This document shows positions 50,723 through 59,195 of a stretch of DNA of 64,000 nt, piece after piece. Each line of letters begins with the position of its first letter. Positions within the stretch are counted from its first letter, which is position 1. The translations under genes were made by a program, and so were the position numbers. The stretch is from Candidatus Brevifilum fermentans (GTDB lineage: Bacteria > Chloroflexota > Anaerolineae > Anaerolineales > Villigracilaceae): assembly GCA_945877125.1 (NCBI GenBank), contig CAMCQT010000009.1, positions 1-64,000 of the forward strand, in the 5' to 3' direction. The notes under the pieces were generated by a model. It did not search any database. It had not been told where the DNA came from and saw only the letters and a program-made list of their open reading frames with translations.

Positions 50723-51481
50723 TCAAGCAGACGCTTCGCGCGGCAGCCACAAACTGGCATCTATTTCAACAGCCATTGCCCCCGCTGATAGCATGTCGGC
50801 TGCGTCCTGTTTTGTCCACACACCGCCAGCCCCGATGATGGGCATCCCGATCATCGCCGCCGAGTGGACAATATCCAGCGAGCGCGGAAATAGCGATTGC
50901 CCGTAAAGTCTGCCAGTAATTAATTTGTTTCCAACACTCATCAACGCCCCGCGCGGACTTGTCATGCTGATGGCCGCCGCGCCGCCCTGCACCAAACGCG
51001 GGCCGAGGGATAAGACTTGTTCAGCGGGTAATGAAAATATCAACGGCAATTCACCCACACACATTTCCAAATTCAATAAAATAATATCGTTCGATAAAAG
51101 CGGAGCGAAGCCAAGTTCAACCGCCATCACGTTCTCAATGTCTTCGAGCATTTGCACCATGTGCATGGTCTCTTCGGGACGGTCGGCCATGAGATGAACG
51201 ATAATTGGTATGTCGGCGCGGTTCCAGCGTGCGGCGTGCTTTTTGAGCACAGCCGGAAGCCCAGGATTCGGCAAGCCGGTGTGTAGCAGAAATCCGCCGG
51301 GGAACTCGATCAAGGCCGGTTGGGCAGCAGGCAGCCTCGGGCGCAGGCTGATCGGATTTGTCACGAAGGCGCCGAAACGGTTCAGACTTCCGAAGTCTTC
51401 AAGACTTCGGAAGTCTGGCGCGAATCCAAGTGATCCCGCTGCGTTCATGATTGGTTTGCTAAAATATAAGTCGCGTTTCAT
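50723..51481 (-). CDS. Dihydroorotate-dehydrogenase-like FMN barrel protein
   Basis: I start at the ATG at 51481; the upstream open frame is a REP-like repeat. The 252-residue protein resembles PyrD: a start like LYFSKPIMNAAGSLGF, then AFVTNPISLRP, and a late IIGAGGVWTKQDAADMLSAGA that fits FMN-phosphate binding. It is shorter than PyrD (about 300), and the usual catalytic cysteine or serine loop and lysine are not clear, so its reaction may differ. Residues 23-33 (bases 51384-51416) are encoded by a perfect palindrome inserted in frame. Confidence 0.75.
   Translation of the reverse strand: MKRDLYFSKPIMNAAGSLGFAPDFRSLEDFGSLNRFGAFVTNPISLRPRLPAAQPALIEFPGGFLLHTGLPNPGLPAVLKKHAARWNRADIPIIVHLMADRPEETMHMVQMLEDIENVMAVELGFAPLLSNDIILLNLEMCVGELPLIFSLPAEQVLSLGPRLVQGGAAAISMTSPRGALMSVGNKLITGRLYGQSLFPRSLDIVHSAAMIGMPIIGAGGVWTKQDAADMLSAGAMAVEIDASLWLPREASA
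51384..51416. repeat. Perfect 33-base palindrome inside the PyrD-like gene
   Basis: AGACTTCCGAAGTCTT and its exact complement are separated by one C. It is translated as DFRSLEDFGSL near the N-terminus. A related palindrome at 53757-53792, built on CTCCGAGGTCTT, serves as a terminator between other genes. Confidence 0.8.
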
Positions 51482-51493
51482 TTTGATATTTTC

Positions 51494-51585
51494 ATGTCGT
51501 TGCGAGGAGCGCTCTTGTTCTTTGCGACGAAGCAATCTCATTGTCGTTGGAGATTGCTTCGGCAAAGACCGCCTCGCAATGACAT
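51494..51585. repeat. REP-like palindrome, copy 5
   Basis: This copy lies between the divergent PyrD-like and CoA-transferase genes. It begins ATGTCGTTGCGAGG and ends CCTCGCAATGACAT, with GAAGCAATCTC and GAGATTGCTTC arms. Confidence 0.9.
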
Positions 51586-51603
51586 ATGAAATTAAGGAGA
51601 ACT

Positions 51604-52755
51604 ATGCAACCTTTGCAAGGAATTCGTGTCTTGGATTTGAGCCGTGTGCTCGCTGGCCCTTATTGTACGATGGTTCTCGGTGACTTGGGTGCCGATGTGA
51701 TCAAAGTGGAGCCGCCCGAAGGCGACGAGACGCGCGCCTGGGGTCCGCCATTTGCGGAGGGGGAGAGCGCGTATTATTTGTGCGTCAACCGCAACAAGCG
51801 CGGCATTGTGATCAACTTGAAAAGCGACGAAGGCAAAAAGGTTTTGCGCGACCTTGCGCTGCAAAGCGATGTGCTGGTTGAAAACTTTCGTCCCGGCACG
51901 CTGGAGAAATTCGGCTTGGATTTTGAAACCCTGCATGAGTTAAATCCGAAATTGATCTATTGCTCGATCACTGGCTTTGGTCAAACAGGTTCGATGCGCG
52001 ACAAGCCCGGCTATGATTTTATGATTCAGGCGCTGGGCGGGCTGATGAGCATCACCGGCGAACCCGAAGGCGAGCCGATGAAAACAGGCGTGGCGGTGGT
52101 GGATCTGTTCGCCGGGCAAAACGCGGTTATTGCCATTCTTGCTGCCTTGCAAGCGCGGACTTTGAGCGGGCAGGGGCAGCGGATTGATATTTCATTATTT
52201 GATTCGCAGCTTGGCTGGCTGGCGAACGTGGCGAGTAATTATTTGATCTCAGGCAACCTGCCAAAGCGGCACGGCAACGCGCACGCGAACATTGTTCCGT
52301 ACCAAAGTTTTCAAGCCAGTGACGGTTGGTTTGCCATTGCGGTGGGGAATGACCGTCAGTTTGCGCGCTTGTGTGGAGTCATTGGGTATTCGGAATTGGA
52401 GATTGATCCGAGGTTTTTGAAAAATTCAGATCGTGTGGAAAACCGCGAGATTTTGATTCCTTTGCTGGTTTCCATTTTCAAGACTGCTTCTGTTTCCGAG
52501 TGGCTGAAAAAACTGGACGAAGCCGAAATCCCATGCGGGGCAATTAACAACTTCGAGCAGGTCTTTTCCATGCCGAATGTGAAGGAACGCGAAATGCTCG
52601 TGACCATGAATCATCCCACCATCGGCGAGTTGCCTCTGGTCGGCTCGCCGTTGAAGATGAGCGATACACCCGTCGAGTACCGCCTCCCGCCGCCGTTGAT
52701 GGGGCAACATACCGAAGAAGTGTTGAAGGAGTTGGGGTATGCAAAATTAGAATAA
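51604..52755 (+). CDS. Family III CoA transferase (CaiB/BaiF type)
   Basis: The start is the ATG at 51604, with AAGGAG at 51594-51599; an upstream in-frame ATG at 51586 lies at the REP edge. The 383-residue protein has LDLSRVLAGPYCTMVLGDLGADVIKVE at the N-terminus, followed by RNKRGIVINL, ENFRPGT and GYDFMIQALGGLMSITG, all typical of the family. It transfers CoA between organic acids such as succinate and a second acid. Its substrate pair cannot be told from sequence. Confidence 0.92.
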   Translation: MQPLQGIRVLDLSRVLAGPYCTMVLGDLGADVIKVEPPEGDETRAWGPPFAEGESAYYLCVNRNKRGIVINLKSDEGKKVLRDLALQSDVLVENFRPGTLEKFGLDFETLHELNPKLIYCSITGFGQTGSMRDKPGYDFMIQALGGLMSITGEPEGEPMKTGVAVVDLFAGQNAVIAILAALQARTLSGQGQRIDISLFDSQLGWLANVASNYLISGNLPKRHGNAHANIVPYQSFQASDGWFAIAVGNDRQFARLCGVIGYSELEIDPRFLKNSDRVENREILIPLLVSIFKTASVSEWLKKLDEAEIPCGAINNFEQVFSMPNVKEREMLVTMNHPTIGELPLVGSPLKMSDTPVEYRLPPPLMGQHTEEVLKELGYAKLE

Positions 52756-52779
52756 ATTCATCGGTGTATAATCATAAGT

Positions 52780-53076
52780 ATGATGGAAATGAGACAGCGT
52801 TTACCTTACGTCTGGGATTATGACTTGGATGAAACCCAATTCCTTGAAATCCTTGAGGGTCGCCGAGTGATGGGGCGATTAAATAGAGATTGGGCTGCTC
52901 GCCGTCTTCTTGATTATGCTCCTTATGAAGAGATTATTCGTCTGATTGGCTTCAAACAACTGGTGGAAAACTGGCACCGCTGGCGTCCAGGTATCCGCTC
53001 AAAGAGCCGTGTGCGTGGTTTTGATTTTCTTGTGAGTTGGCTTCCCATCAAGCACCCTGAGGTTTTGAATGGCTAA
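52780..53076 (+). CDS. Small protein paired with AbiEii toxin (DUF6922-like antitoxin candidate)
   Basis: This 98-residue basic protein is encoded directly upstream of a nucleotidyltransferase toxin gene and overlaps it by eight bases. It begins with an aromatic stretch PYVWDYDLDE and contains RLNRDWAARRLLDYAPYEEI, resembling the DUF6922-type partners found next to AbiEii-like genes. A -10-like TATAAT lies at 52767. The start could be 52780, 52783 or 52792. Its antitoxin role is inferred from position only. Confidence 0.65.
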   Translation: MMEMRQRLPYVWDYDLDETQFLEILEGRRVMGRLNRDWAARRLLDYAPYEEIIRLIGFKQLVENWHRWRPGIRSKSRVRGFDFLVSWLPIKHPEVLNG

Positions 53077-53734
53077 TCCTTCATATTATTTTGACGTTTT
53101 ATATCCTTTTCAAGATCGTGTAATAAAAGTCATCAATCAAGTTGATACAGAATTTTACTTGTCAGGCGGAACCGCAGCATCGCGAGGCTATCTTAAACAT
53201 CGTTTTTCCGATGACTTGGATTATTTTGTCAATGACGACTCTCATTTTGGTCTCTGGGTGGAACGATTAATTCAAGCATTCAATGTCCAGTGGCGCTGTG
53301 AGGTACTGTTGAAAGAGGAGAGATTTGCTCGCTTCAATCTACCCGAAAATAATGCCATGTTGAAGATTGAATTTATCAATGATGTTCCCGCACGGGTTGG
53401 TAAAACTCAAAACCATTCAATACTTGGACGATTGGATACCGCAGAAAATATTCTTGCCAATAAAATCACTGCCCTGCTTGATCGTGATGAACCCAAAGAT
53501 TTGGCTGATATTTGGGGATTTTGTTTTATAAAGGGCTTAAATATTCGAGATGCTATTACAAATGCCCAAAGTAAGGCAATGGGAGTTTTTCCCGCTGATT
53601 TGGGGCGTGCCTTGTGCTCTGTAAGTTATGCAGATTGGGAGATGATTCGTTGGGTAAATGCGCCTCCCGCCGAAGTTTTTCTTTCTCAACTGAATGAGTT
53701 GGGAGAAAGCTTGTTGTTACCTGGAAATAAATAA
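53069..53734 (+). CDS. AbiEii-like nucleotidyltransferase (toxin candidate)
   Basis: This 221-residue protein has the nucleotidyltransferase signature LSGGTAASRGYL followed by HRFSDDLDYFV, with two metal-binding aspartates, and later the RLDTAENILANKITALLDRDEPKDLADIW segment seen in AbiEii/AbiGii-type toxins. Such enzymes can transfer nucleotides to tRNA or protein and act in toxin-antitoxin or phage-defence systems. The ATG at 53069 follows GAGG and overlaps the partner gene. Confidence 0.85.
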   Translation: MANPSYYFDVLYPFQDRVIKVINQVDTEFYLSGGTAASRGYLKHRFSDDLDYFVNDDSHFGLWVERLIQAFNVQWRCEVLLKEERFARFNLPENNAMLKIEFINDVPARVGKTQNHSILGRLDTAENILANKITALLDRDEPKDLADIWGFCFIKGLNIRDAITNAQSKAMGVFPADLGRALCSVSYADWEMIRWVNAPPAEVFLSQLNELGESLLLPGNK

Positions 53735-53756
53735 TCATATCAATATGGGAATTCAA

Positions 53757-53792
53757 AAAAACCTCCGAGGTCTTCAAGACCTCGGAGGTTTG
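53757..53792. terminator. Bidirectional palindromic terminator
   Basis: AAACCTCCGAGGTCTT faces its exact complement around a C, with A and T runs at the ends. It separates the AbiEii-like gene (+) and the convergent reductase gene (-). It is related to the palindrome inside the PyrD-like gene. Confidence 0.82.
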
Positions 53793-53803
53793 GTTTCAAA
53801 GAC

Positions 53804-55114
53804 TTATGCCGTCTCAACCAACCCCATGATTTGCAGCATTTCTTCGTTGGTGGAGCATTTGAAGAAATCCAGTCCGCGGCGTTTGGCTTCTTCGGCTTCG
53901 ACCACTTCGAGCCGCTTCACATCCTCTTTGAGGATGACGGGCTTGTTCAAGCCTTTTATTTTTGCCTCAATTGCTTCTGCATCCGCGCCGTTGGGTTGGA
54001 TTGTCTGCAAGAATTGCTCGATTGCTTTCGCCGCATTGGTGCCGTCTCTGCGGGCGTAGCCGACCAGTCCGTTGCTGGCTTTGCGCGCCCAGCCGCCGAT
54101 GAACACGCCATCCACGGGGGTTTCAAACGATACGCCGTCAATCGGGAAGCGCGGCTCGCGCTGCTGGACAAATTCATTCTTCGAGGTTTGCAAGCCAAGT
54201 GATTCGTCTATCGTATCGCCGATGGCAAAGATGACCGTGTCCACGTCAATTGTGCGTTTGATGCCCGTTCCCTTTGCGCCGATCTGTCCATTCTTTTCAA
54301 CGAGGATGTTTTCTTCAACTTCCAATTTTGTGACAGAACCGTCTTCGCCGAACATGGCGGTGGGGGAGGCGAGAAAGTCAAAATAAAGTTTGCCGTCGGC
54401 GACGCTGGGGTCTGCTTTCGCTAGAGAATCCAACACCTTTTTTCGACCCATTTCAGGGTCCTGATTGACCGCTTGCAGGGCGGGCAGCACACGTTCCATC
54501 TCACGTTCAAAAGCATCCAAATCCAAATAAGCGATGATGTGCTTCATTTCATCTTTGGTAAAGTTTACTTCGGCGGGTCCACGGCGGTTGACCGCGATCA
54601 CTTCATCCACTTTTTGGGCTTGGATCAGATGCCGCGCAACATCCACCATTACATTGCCCGTGCCGATGATGGCACAGCGCTTTCCAATGCGGAATTTTTT
54701 CTGGCTGTAGGGCGGCAGGCTGTTGTAGCCATAGACAACATCTTTGGCGTGATACACGCCATCCAGTTCTTCGCCGGGCAAGCCAAGCCATTTGGTGCCT
54801 TGCGCGCCCGCCGCGACGAGAATGGCATCGAAGCCAAAACTATGTAATTCGTCAAATGTAAAATCGCCGTTGTTGGCGATGAGAATATTTCCGTAGTAAT
54901 CAAGATTGGGATTTTCCAACGCGATGCGGAATTGCTTGCGCAGCATTTCTTTCATATTATGCTTGTCTGGGTAAATACCATACTCTACCAAACCGCCCGG
55001 TTTAATGTCACGGTTAAAGATGGTCACATGCACACCCTGTTCAGCCAATTCCCGCGCAGCAAACAGCCCCGCAGGTCCGGCCCCGATTATTGCAACACGA
55101 TAAGTTGCATCCAT
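53804..55114 (-). CDS. FAD-dependent ferredoxin-NADP+ reductase-like oxidoreductase
   Basis: This 436-residue flavoprotein has an N-terminal FAD site IIGAGPAGLFAARELAE, a GGLVEYGIYPDKH segment, an NAD(P) site IIGTGNVMVDVARHL with NRRGPAE after it, and a late FIGGWARKASNGLVGYAR motif. This pattern fits the adrenodoxin-reductase/glutamate-synthase-small-subunit group that moves electrons between NADPH and ferredoxin. A tail of about 60 residues follows the FAD domain. The ATG at 55114 follows GGAGGC. No ferredoxin gene is adjacent. Confidence 0.88.
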   Translation of the reverse strand: MDATYRVAIIGAGPAGLFAARELAEQGVHVTIFNRDIKPGGLVEYGIYPDKHNMKEMLRKQFRIALENPNLDYYGNILIANNGDFTFDELHSFGFDAILVAAGAQGTKWLGLPGEELDGVYHAKDVVYGYNSLPPYSQKKFRIGKRCAIIGTGNVMVDVARHLIQAQKVDEVIAVNRRGPAEVNFTKDEMKHIIAYLDLDAFEREMERVLPALQAVNQDPEMGRKKVLDSLAKADPSVADGKLYFDFLASPTAMFGEDGSVTKLEVEENILVEKNGQIGAKGTGIKRTIDVDTVIFAIGDTIDESLGLQTSKNEFVQQREPRFPIDGVSFETPVDGVFIGGWARKASNGLVGYARRDGTNAAKAIEQFLQTIQPNGADAEAIEAKIKGLNKPVILKEDVKRLEVVEAEEAKRRGLDFFKCSTNEEMLQIMGLVETA

Positions 55115-55364
55115 TTTTATAGCCTCCGAAAATATTGAATTAGATAATTTTTGTCAAATTATATTTTTTATTTGATAATTTACAAGTTGTCAGTCCTATA
55201 CTCTAATGAATTGTTCATAATTGTGTGGACAACCTATAAGTCGAAAAACTACCGGATAAGTTACTTGTAAATATTAAGTCAAAGAATAATCCAGACGCAT
55301 CTGTGTTAATATTGACCAAATGTTATCATTAATTGAACTATTTTTTCGATAGGAGAACTGAATA
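55115..55364. other. AT-rich divergent promoter region
   Basis: This gap between divergent genes is AT-rich. TTGATA at 55172 and TATACT at 55197 could be a weak promoter to the right. No gene or strong repeat is seen. Confidence 0.35.
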
Positions 55365-56138
55365 ATGGACGAGCAAAAGAATGATCCCGGTAAAAAGATG
55401 CGGGTTTTATTAGATGGCGGCAAACCCTCTGCGATAGCTCGCTTGCCGAAGAAGGCAAACGCCGGTTCTCCTCTTCTAAAAGCGGAAAAGGAATCAGAGG
55501 CTTCGATGAAGGATGAAACGCCTCACGCTTCGCGCGCGCCCAAGCCCGATTCTGTTTCGAAGGGCATTAACCTACACTTTGGGCCGCCCTTCTGGACGAT
55601 AGCTAGTGTGCTTTCTCTTACCGTCAATGTCATCCTGGTCATTGTTTTGCTTGTGGTTTTATTCAATGTGCGAAACCTCAATTTGGGCAGTGTCATGGAT
55701 ATTGGCAACGGTTTATTAGGCGGCTTGTACACCAATTTTGAAAAAATGGATCGCGCTCATATCACAACAACCATCCCAGTTGAAACCACGATCCCGGTTA
55801 AGTTTGATCTGCAACTCAACCAACAAACGAATGTGGTTTTGAGTCAAGATGTGACCATTAATAATGCCCTTGTCACCGTGAAAACAGGCGGTTTAAATAT
55901 TGTAAACGCATTAACCACCATTGTCCTGCCTCAGGGAACGATTTTGCCTGTCGTGTTGAATTTAACCGTCCCAGTGGATAAAATGGTGCCTGTTGCATTG
56001 ACAGTTGAAGTGGATATTCCGTTGGATCAAACTCAATTGCACGAACCTTTCTCTGGTTTGCAGGAAGTTGTCAAACCGTTTTATTGTATGCTCAACCCCG
56101 CTGTACTCAATTTAGACGGGCAGCCAGTTTGTAAATAA
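55365..56138 (+). CDS. Single-pass membrane protein of unknown function
   Basis: I do not recognise this 257-residue protein. Residues 1-70 are charged and probably cytosolic. Residues about 78-105 form one strong membrane helix, TIASVLSLTVNVILVIVLLV. The outside part (about 110-257) is built of repeated beta-like units around TIPV and LPVVLNLTVPV, with alternating hydrophobic positions and VPVALTVEVDIPL near the end. It could be a surface or assembly factor. The ATG follows AGGAGAA. Two M16 peptidase genes follow after 14 bases, and a functional link is possible. Confidence 0.8.
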   Translation: MDEQKNDPGKKMRVLLDGGKPSAIARLPKKANAGSPLLKAEKESEASMKDETPHASRAPKPDSVSKGINLHFGPPFWTIASVLSLTVNVILVIVLLVVLFNVRNLNLGSVMDIGNGLLGGLYTNFEKMDRAHITTTIPVETTIPVKFDLQLNQQTNVVLSQDVTINNALVTVKTGGLNIVNALTTIVLPQGTILPVVLNLTVPVDKMVPVALTVEVDIPLDQTQLHEPFSGLQEVVKPFYCMLNPAVLNLDGQPVCK

Positions 56139-56152
56139 ATATTTGGAGACGA

Positions 56153-57415
56153 ATGGAAAATAAGATTACGCAAATTACACTTAAAAATGGCATGAAGGTC
56201 ATGCTCAAAGAGATTCATACCGCCCCCATCATCTCCTCGTGGATTTGGTATCGCGTCGGGTCACGGGATGAATCCACGGGGAAAACAGGTGTCTCGCATT
56301 GGACCGAGCACATGCAATTCAAAGGTACAAAAAAATTCCCGGCCAATATTTTGGATAAAGCCATCTCACGTGAAGGCGGACGTTGGAATGCCGCCACATC
56401 GCGTGACGCAACGCATTATTACGAAACCATGCCCGCCGATAAAATTGACCTTGCCCTGCGCCTCGAAGCAGACCGCATGAGGAACAGCCTTTTTAATCCA
56501 AAAGAAGTTGCGTCTGAGCGTACCGTCATTATTTCAGAGCGTGAAGGACATGAGAACGAACCACTATTTCGGCTGACCGAGGCGATGCAACAAATCGCTT
56601 TCCGCGTGCATCCGTACCACCACGAGGTCATCGGCGACATGGCAGACCTGCACACGATCACGCGCGATGACCTTTACGATCATTATCGCAGGTATTATGT
56701 TCCAAACAATGCTGTGCTTTCTCTCGCTGGTGATTTTGAAACAAAAGCGATGGTGAAGCGGATTAAGGAGTTGTTTGAACCGATCCCAAAGGGAGAAATA
56801 CCGTCGCGGCTTGCCCGCCCCGAACCTGATCAAAAAGGCGAGGTGCGTTTTTCAGTCGAAGGACCCGGAGACACCACGTTTATTCAAGTTGCATATCGTT
56901 TCCCCAGCGCCACGCATCCAGATTATTTCCCTCTTGCAGTGTTTGACGGCTTGTTAGGTGGGGTGAGCGGACTTTCGGGTAAAACAGCTCGCCTTTATCG
57001 CGCGCTGGTCGATAAGGAATACGCAGTCGAGATCTCTGGTTCATCAGAAGCAACAATTGACCCTTACCTTTATCGGATTACCCTCATCAAACACCCGAAA
57101 CGTAAAGTGGAAGAAGTGATCGCAGCCTTGGATGCTGAAATTAAAAAATTGCAGGATGTTTTGGCATCTGAAGATGAGATCAAACGCGCAGTCAAACAAT
57201 CGCGCGCGGTCTTCGTTTATGCAAATGAGAATATTACCAATCAAGCATTCTGGATGGGATACGTGGAAATGTTCTCAACCTATAAGTGGTTCACAACGTA
57301 TTTGGACAACCTTGCCAAAGTCACGCCGCAGGATATTCAGCGTGTGGCACAAAAATATTTTCAACCCGCCAGCCGCGTGATCGGCACATATATTCCGAAA
57401 GGTAAGGAGGCTTAA
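56153..57415 (+). CDS. M16 zinc metallopeptidase, catalytic subunit
   Basis: This 420-residue peptidase of the insulinase/processing-peptidase family has the inverted zinc motif H49-W-T-E52-H53 and the downstream glutamate region SERTVIISEREG. The C-terminal half has the usual second M16 domain. It should be active. It is followed one base later by a second M16 gene without the motif, so the two probably form an active/inactive pair like bacterial relatives of mitochondrial processing peptidase. There is no signal peptide. Confidence 0.93.
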   Translation: MENKITQITLKNGMKVMLKEIHTAPIISSWIWYRVGSRDESTGKTGVSHWTEHMQFKGTKKFPANILDKAISREGGRWNAATSRDATHYYETMPADKIDLALRLEADRMRNSLFNPKEVASERTVIISEREGHENEPLFRLTEAMQQIAFRVHPYHHEVIGDMADLHTITRDDLYDHYRRYYVPNNAVLSLAGDFETKAMVKRIKELFEPIPKGEIPSRLARPEPDQKGEVRFSVEGPGDTTFIQVAYRFPSATHPDYFPLAVFDGLLGGVSGLSGKTARLYRALVDKEYAVEISGSSEATIDPYLYRITLIKHPKRKVEEVIAALDAEIKKLQDVLASEDEIKRAVKQSRAVFVYANENITNQAFWMGYVEMFSTYKWFTTYLDNLAKVTPQDIQRVAQKYFQPASRVIGTYIPKGKEA

Positions 57416-57416
57416 A

Positions 57417-58694
57417 ATGTCAAAGCAAATCACAAAGCCATCCCTGCCCGGGACCAAAGATGTTTATCGCGTAACGCTATCCAATGGGATTACCGTTCTT
57501 GCGCGTTCAAGTTTTAATAGCCCGTCGGTTAGCATGGGTGGATATTTGCCTGCCGGCTCGATCTTTGAAACTGATGAAAAGCTCGGGCTTGCTGATTTTG
57601 TCTCATCTTCTTTGATGCGCGGCACACAAACGCGCACGTTCGACGCGATCTACAACGAGCTTGAATCTGTCGGCGCGAGCATGGGATTTGATTCGGGCGT
57701 ACACAATGTAAGTTTTGGCGGACGCTCACTGGTGGAAGATTTTCCGCTTTTGCTCAAATTGCTTTCCGAGTCTCTGCTGGCGCCGAGTTTTCCAAAAAAT
57801 GAAATTGAAAGACTGCGCGTGCAAATGCTCACCGGGCTTGCCATCCGCGAACAGGATACGTCAGATATGGCGGCAATGGCTTTCGACCGCATGTTGTTTG
57901 AAGGACATCCGTACAGCAGGCCTGGGGACGGATTTGTTGAAACAGTCCAGTCGATTACGCGGAAGGATATGCAGGAATTCCATCGCCGCTACTTCGGCCC
58001 GAGGGGCATGGTCATTGCAATCGTGGGAGCGATCGACCCGAAGAAAGCGGCCGAGGCGGTGGAAAATGTCCTCGGCGGCTGGCAGGTTCCAGGTCAAGTG
58101 GCTGCGCCCGCGCTGCCTGCGCATAAACCAGTTAAGAAAACAGTCACGCATCATCATGTCCTGGAAGGCAAATCCCAGTCTGACTTGGTGATTGGCATGA
58201 TCGGTCCGAAGCGCAAAGACCCCGAATATTTTTCAGCGTCTTTGGGTAATTCTGTGCTGGGTCAATTTGGTATGATGGGGCGCATTGGGGATGTGGTGCG
58301 TGAGAAATCTGGACTTGCATATTACGCCTCTTCCAGTCTGAATGCGGGTACCGGTCCCGGTAGCTGGGAAGTCAGCGCGGGTGTTAACCCAAAGAATTTG
58401 AAGAAGGCAATTGACTTGATCGAAAAAGAACTTCGTCGTTTTGTTAAAAGTGGTGTGACAAAAGAGGAACTAGCCGATAGCCAGGCAAATTATATTGGTC
58501 GTTTGCCGCTGTCACTTGAGTCAAATAGCGGCGTTGCCGGTGCGATTCTAAATATGGAACGCTATGATCTTGGGCTGGATTTTTATCAACGGTATGAAAG
58601 CATGGTTCGCAGCGTGACGCGTGCCGATGTGCTGGAGACTGCGCGTAAATATATCGATCCTGACCGCTTGGTGATATCGACAGCAGGTCCGTAA
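57417..58694 (+). CDS. M16 peptidase family protein, non-catalytic subunit
   Basis: This 425-residue paralogue of the preceding protein lacks the HxxEH motif: the equivalent place reads LADFVSSSLMRGT. It keeps the domain layout, with DMAAMAFDRMLFEGHPYSR, the late VREKSGLAYYASSSL and the glycine-rich loop before it, as in the inactive subunits of M16 pairs. It likely binds substrate for the neighbouring active subunit. It is adjacent to acpS. Confidence 0.92.
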   Translation: MSKQITKPSLPGTKDVYRVTLSNGITVLARSSFNSPSVSMGGYLPAGSIFETDEKLGLADFVSSSLMRGTQTRTFDAIYNELESVGASMGFDSGVHNVSFGGRSLVEDFPLLLKLLSESLLAPSFPKNEIERLRVQMLTGLAIREQDTSDMAAMAFDRMLFEGHPYSRPGDGFVETVQSITRKDMQEFHRRYFGPRGMVIAIVGAIDPKKAAEAVENVLGGWQVPGQVAAPALPAHKPVKKTVTHHHVLEGKSQSDLVIGMIGPKRKDPEYFSASLGNSVLGQFGMMGRIGDVVREKSGLAYYASSSLNAGTGPGSWEVSAGVNPKNLKKAIDLIEKELRRFVKSGVTKEELADSQANYIGRLPLSLESNSGVAGAILNMERYDLGLDFYQRYESMVRSVTRADVLETARKYIDPDRLVISTAGP

Positions 58695-58701
58695 CCACTT
58701 T

Positions 58702-59073
58702 ATGAAACTCTCCACCGGCGTTGACCTTGTTGAGATTGCGCGTATTCGTGATGCCATTAATCGTCATGGCGGGCGGTTTATTGCGCGGATTTTTACTGAG
58801 ACAGAACAGCGTGAAAGCGGTGGGCGGTTTTCGTCTCTTGCGGCAAGGTTCGCGGCAAAAGAAGCGGCCGCAAAAGCACTAGGTTGCGGCATTGGCGACG
58901 TGGGCTGGCTGGATATTGAAGTACGAAGTGACGAGAATCATGCTCCGCATTTATATTTATATGGCGAAGGACAGAAGCTGGCGCTCCGCTTGGGGTTATC
59001 CAACTGGTCTGTGAGTTTGAGTCATACAGAGGGTCAGGCGATTGCGTTTGTAGTGGCAATGGGGGAGCCCTAA
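58702..59073 (+). CDS. acpS: Holo-acyl-carrier-protein synthase
   Basis: This enzyme transfers 4'-phosphopantetheine from CoA to acyl carrier protein. The 123-residue protein has STGVDLVEIARIRD at the N-terminus with the metal-binding aspartate, and AARFAAKEAAAKALGCG with the second acidic site, both diagnostic. SLSHTEGQAIAFVV closes it. It starts seven bases after the M16 gene. Confidence 0.94.
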   Translation: MKLSTGVDLVEIARIRDAINRHGGRFIARIFTETEQRESGGRFSSLAARFAAKEAAAKALGCGIGDVGWLDIEVRSDENHAPHLYLYGEGQKLALRLGLSNWSVSLSHTEGQAIAFVVAMGEP

Positions 59074-59100
59074 AACTGAAAGTTTAGCAATATAAAAAAC

Positions 59101-59129
59101 ACATCCCGCGACCAGTATTCGCGGGATGT
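59101..59129. terminator. Intrinsic terminator between convergent genes
   Basis: ACATCCCGCGA and its exact complement form an 11-bp stem. On the - strand a run of T follows, ending the small SOS-boxed operon; it may also stop acpS transcription. Confidence 0.75.
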
Positions 59130-59195
59130 TCGTAAAGACCGTTTGGGATGTAGTGAATGGCGAAGGACTTTGGCTTGTCCCACTATATCCCAATC

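Noticed and set aside
5822-51585. A CRISPR array made of the dispersed repeats
   Set aside because: The copies are far apart, each is a single imperfect palindrome at a gene border, and no cas gene or regular spacing is present.
57417-58694. A broken M16 peptidase pseudogene
   Set aside because: The frame is intact and full length. Lack of HxxEH is normal for the partner subunit in M16 pairs.
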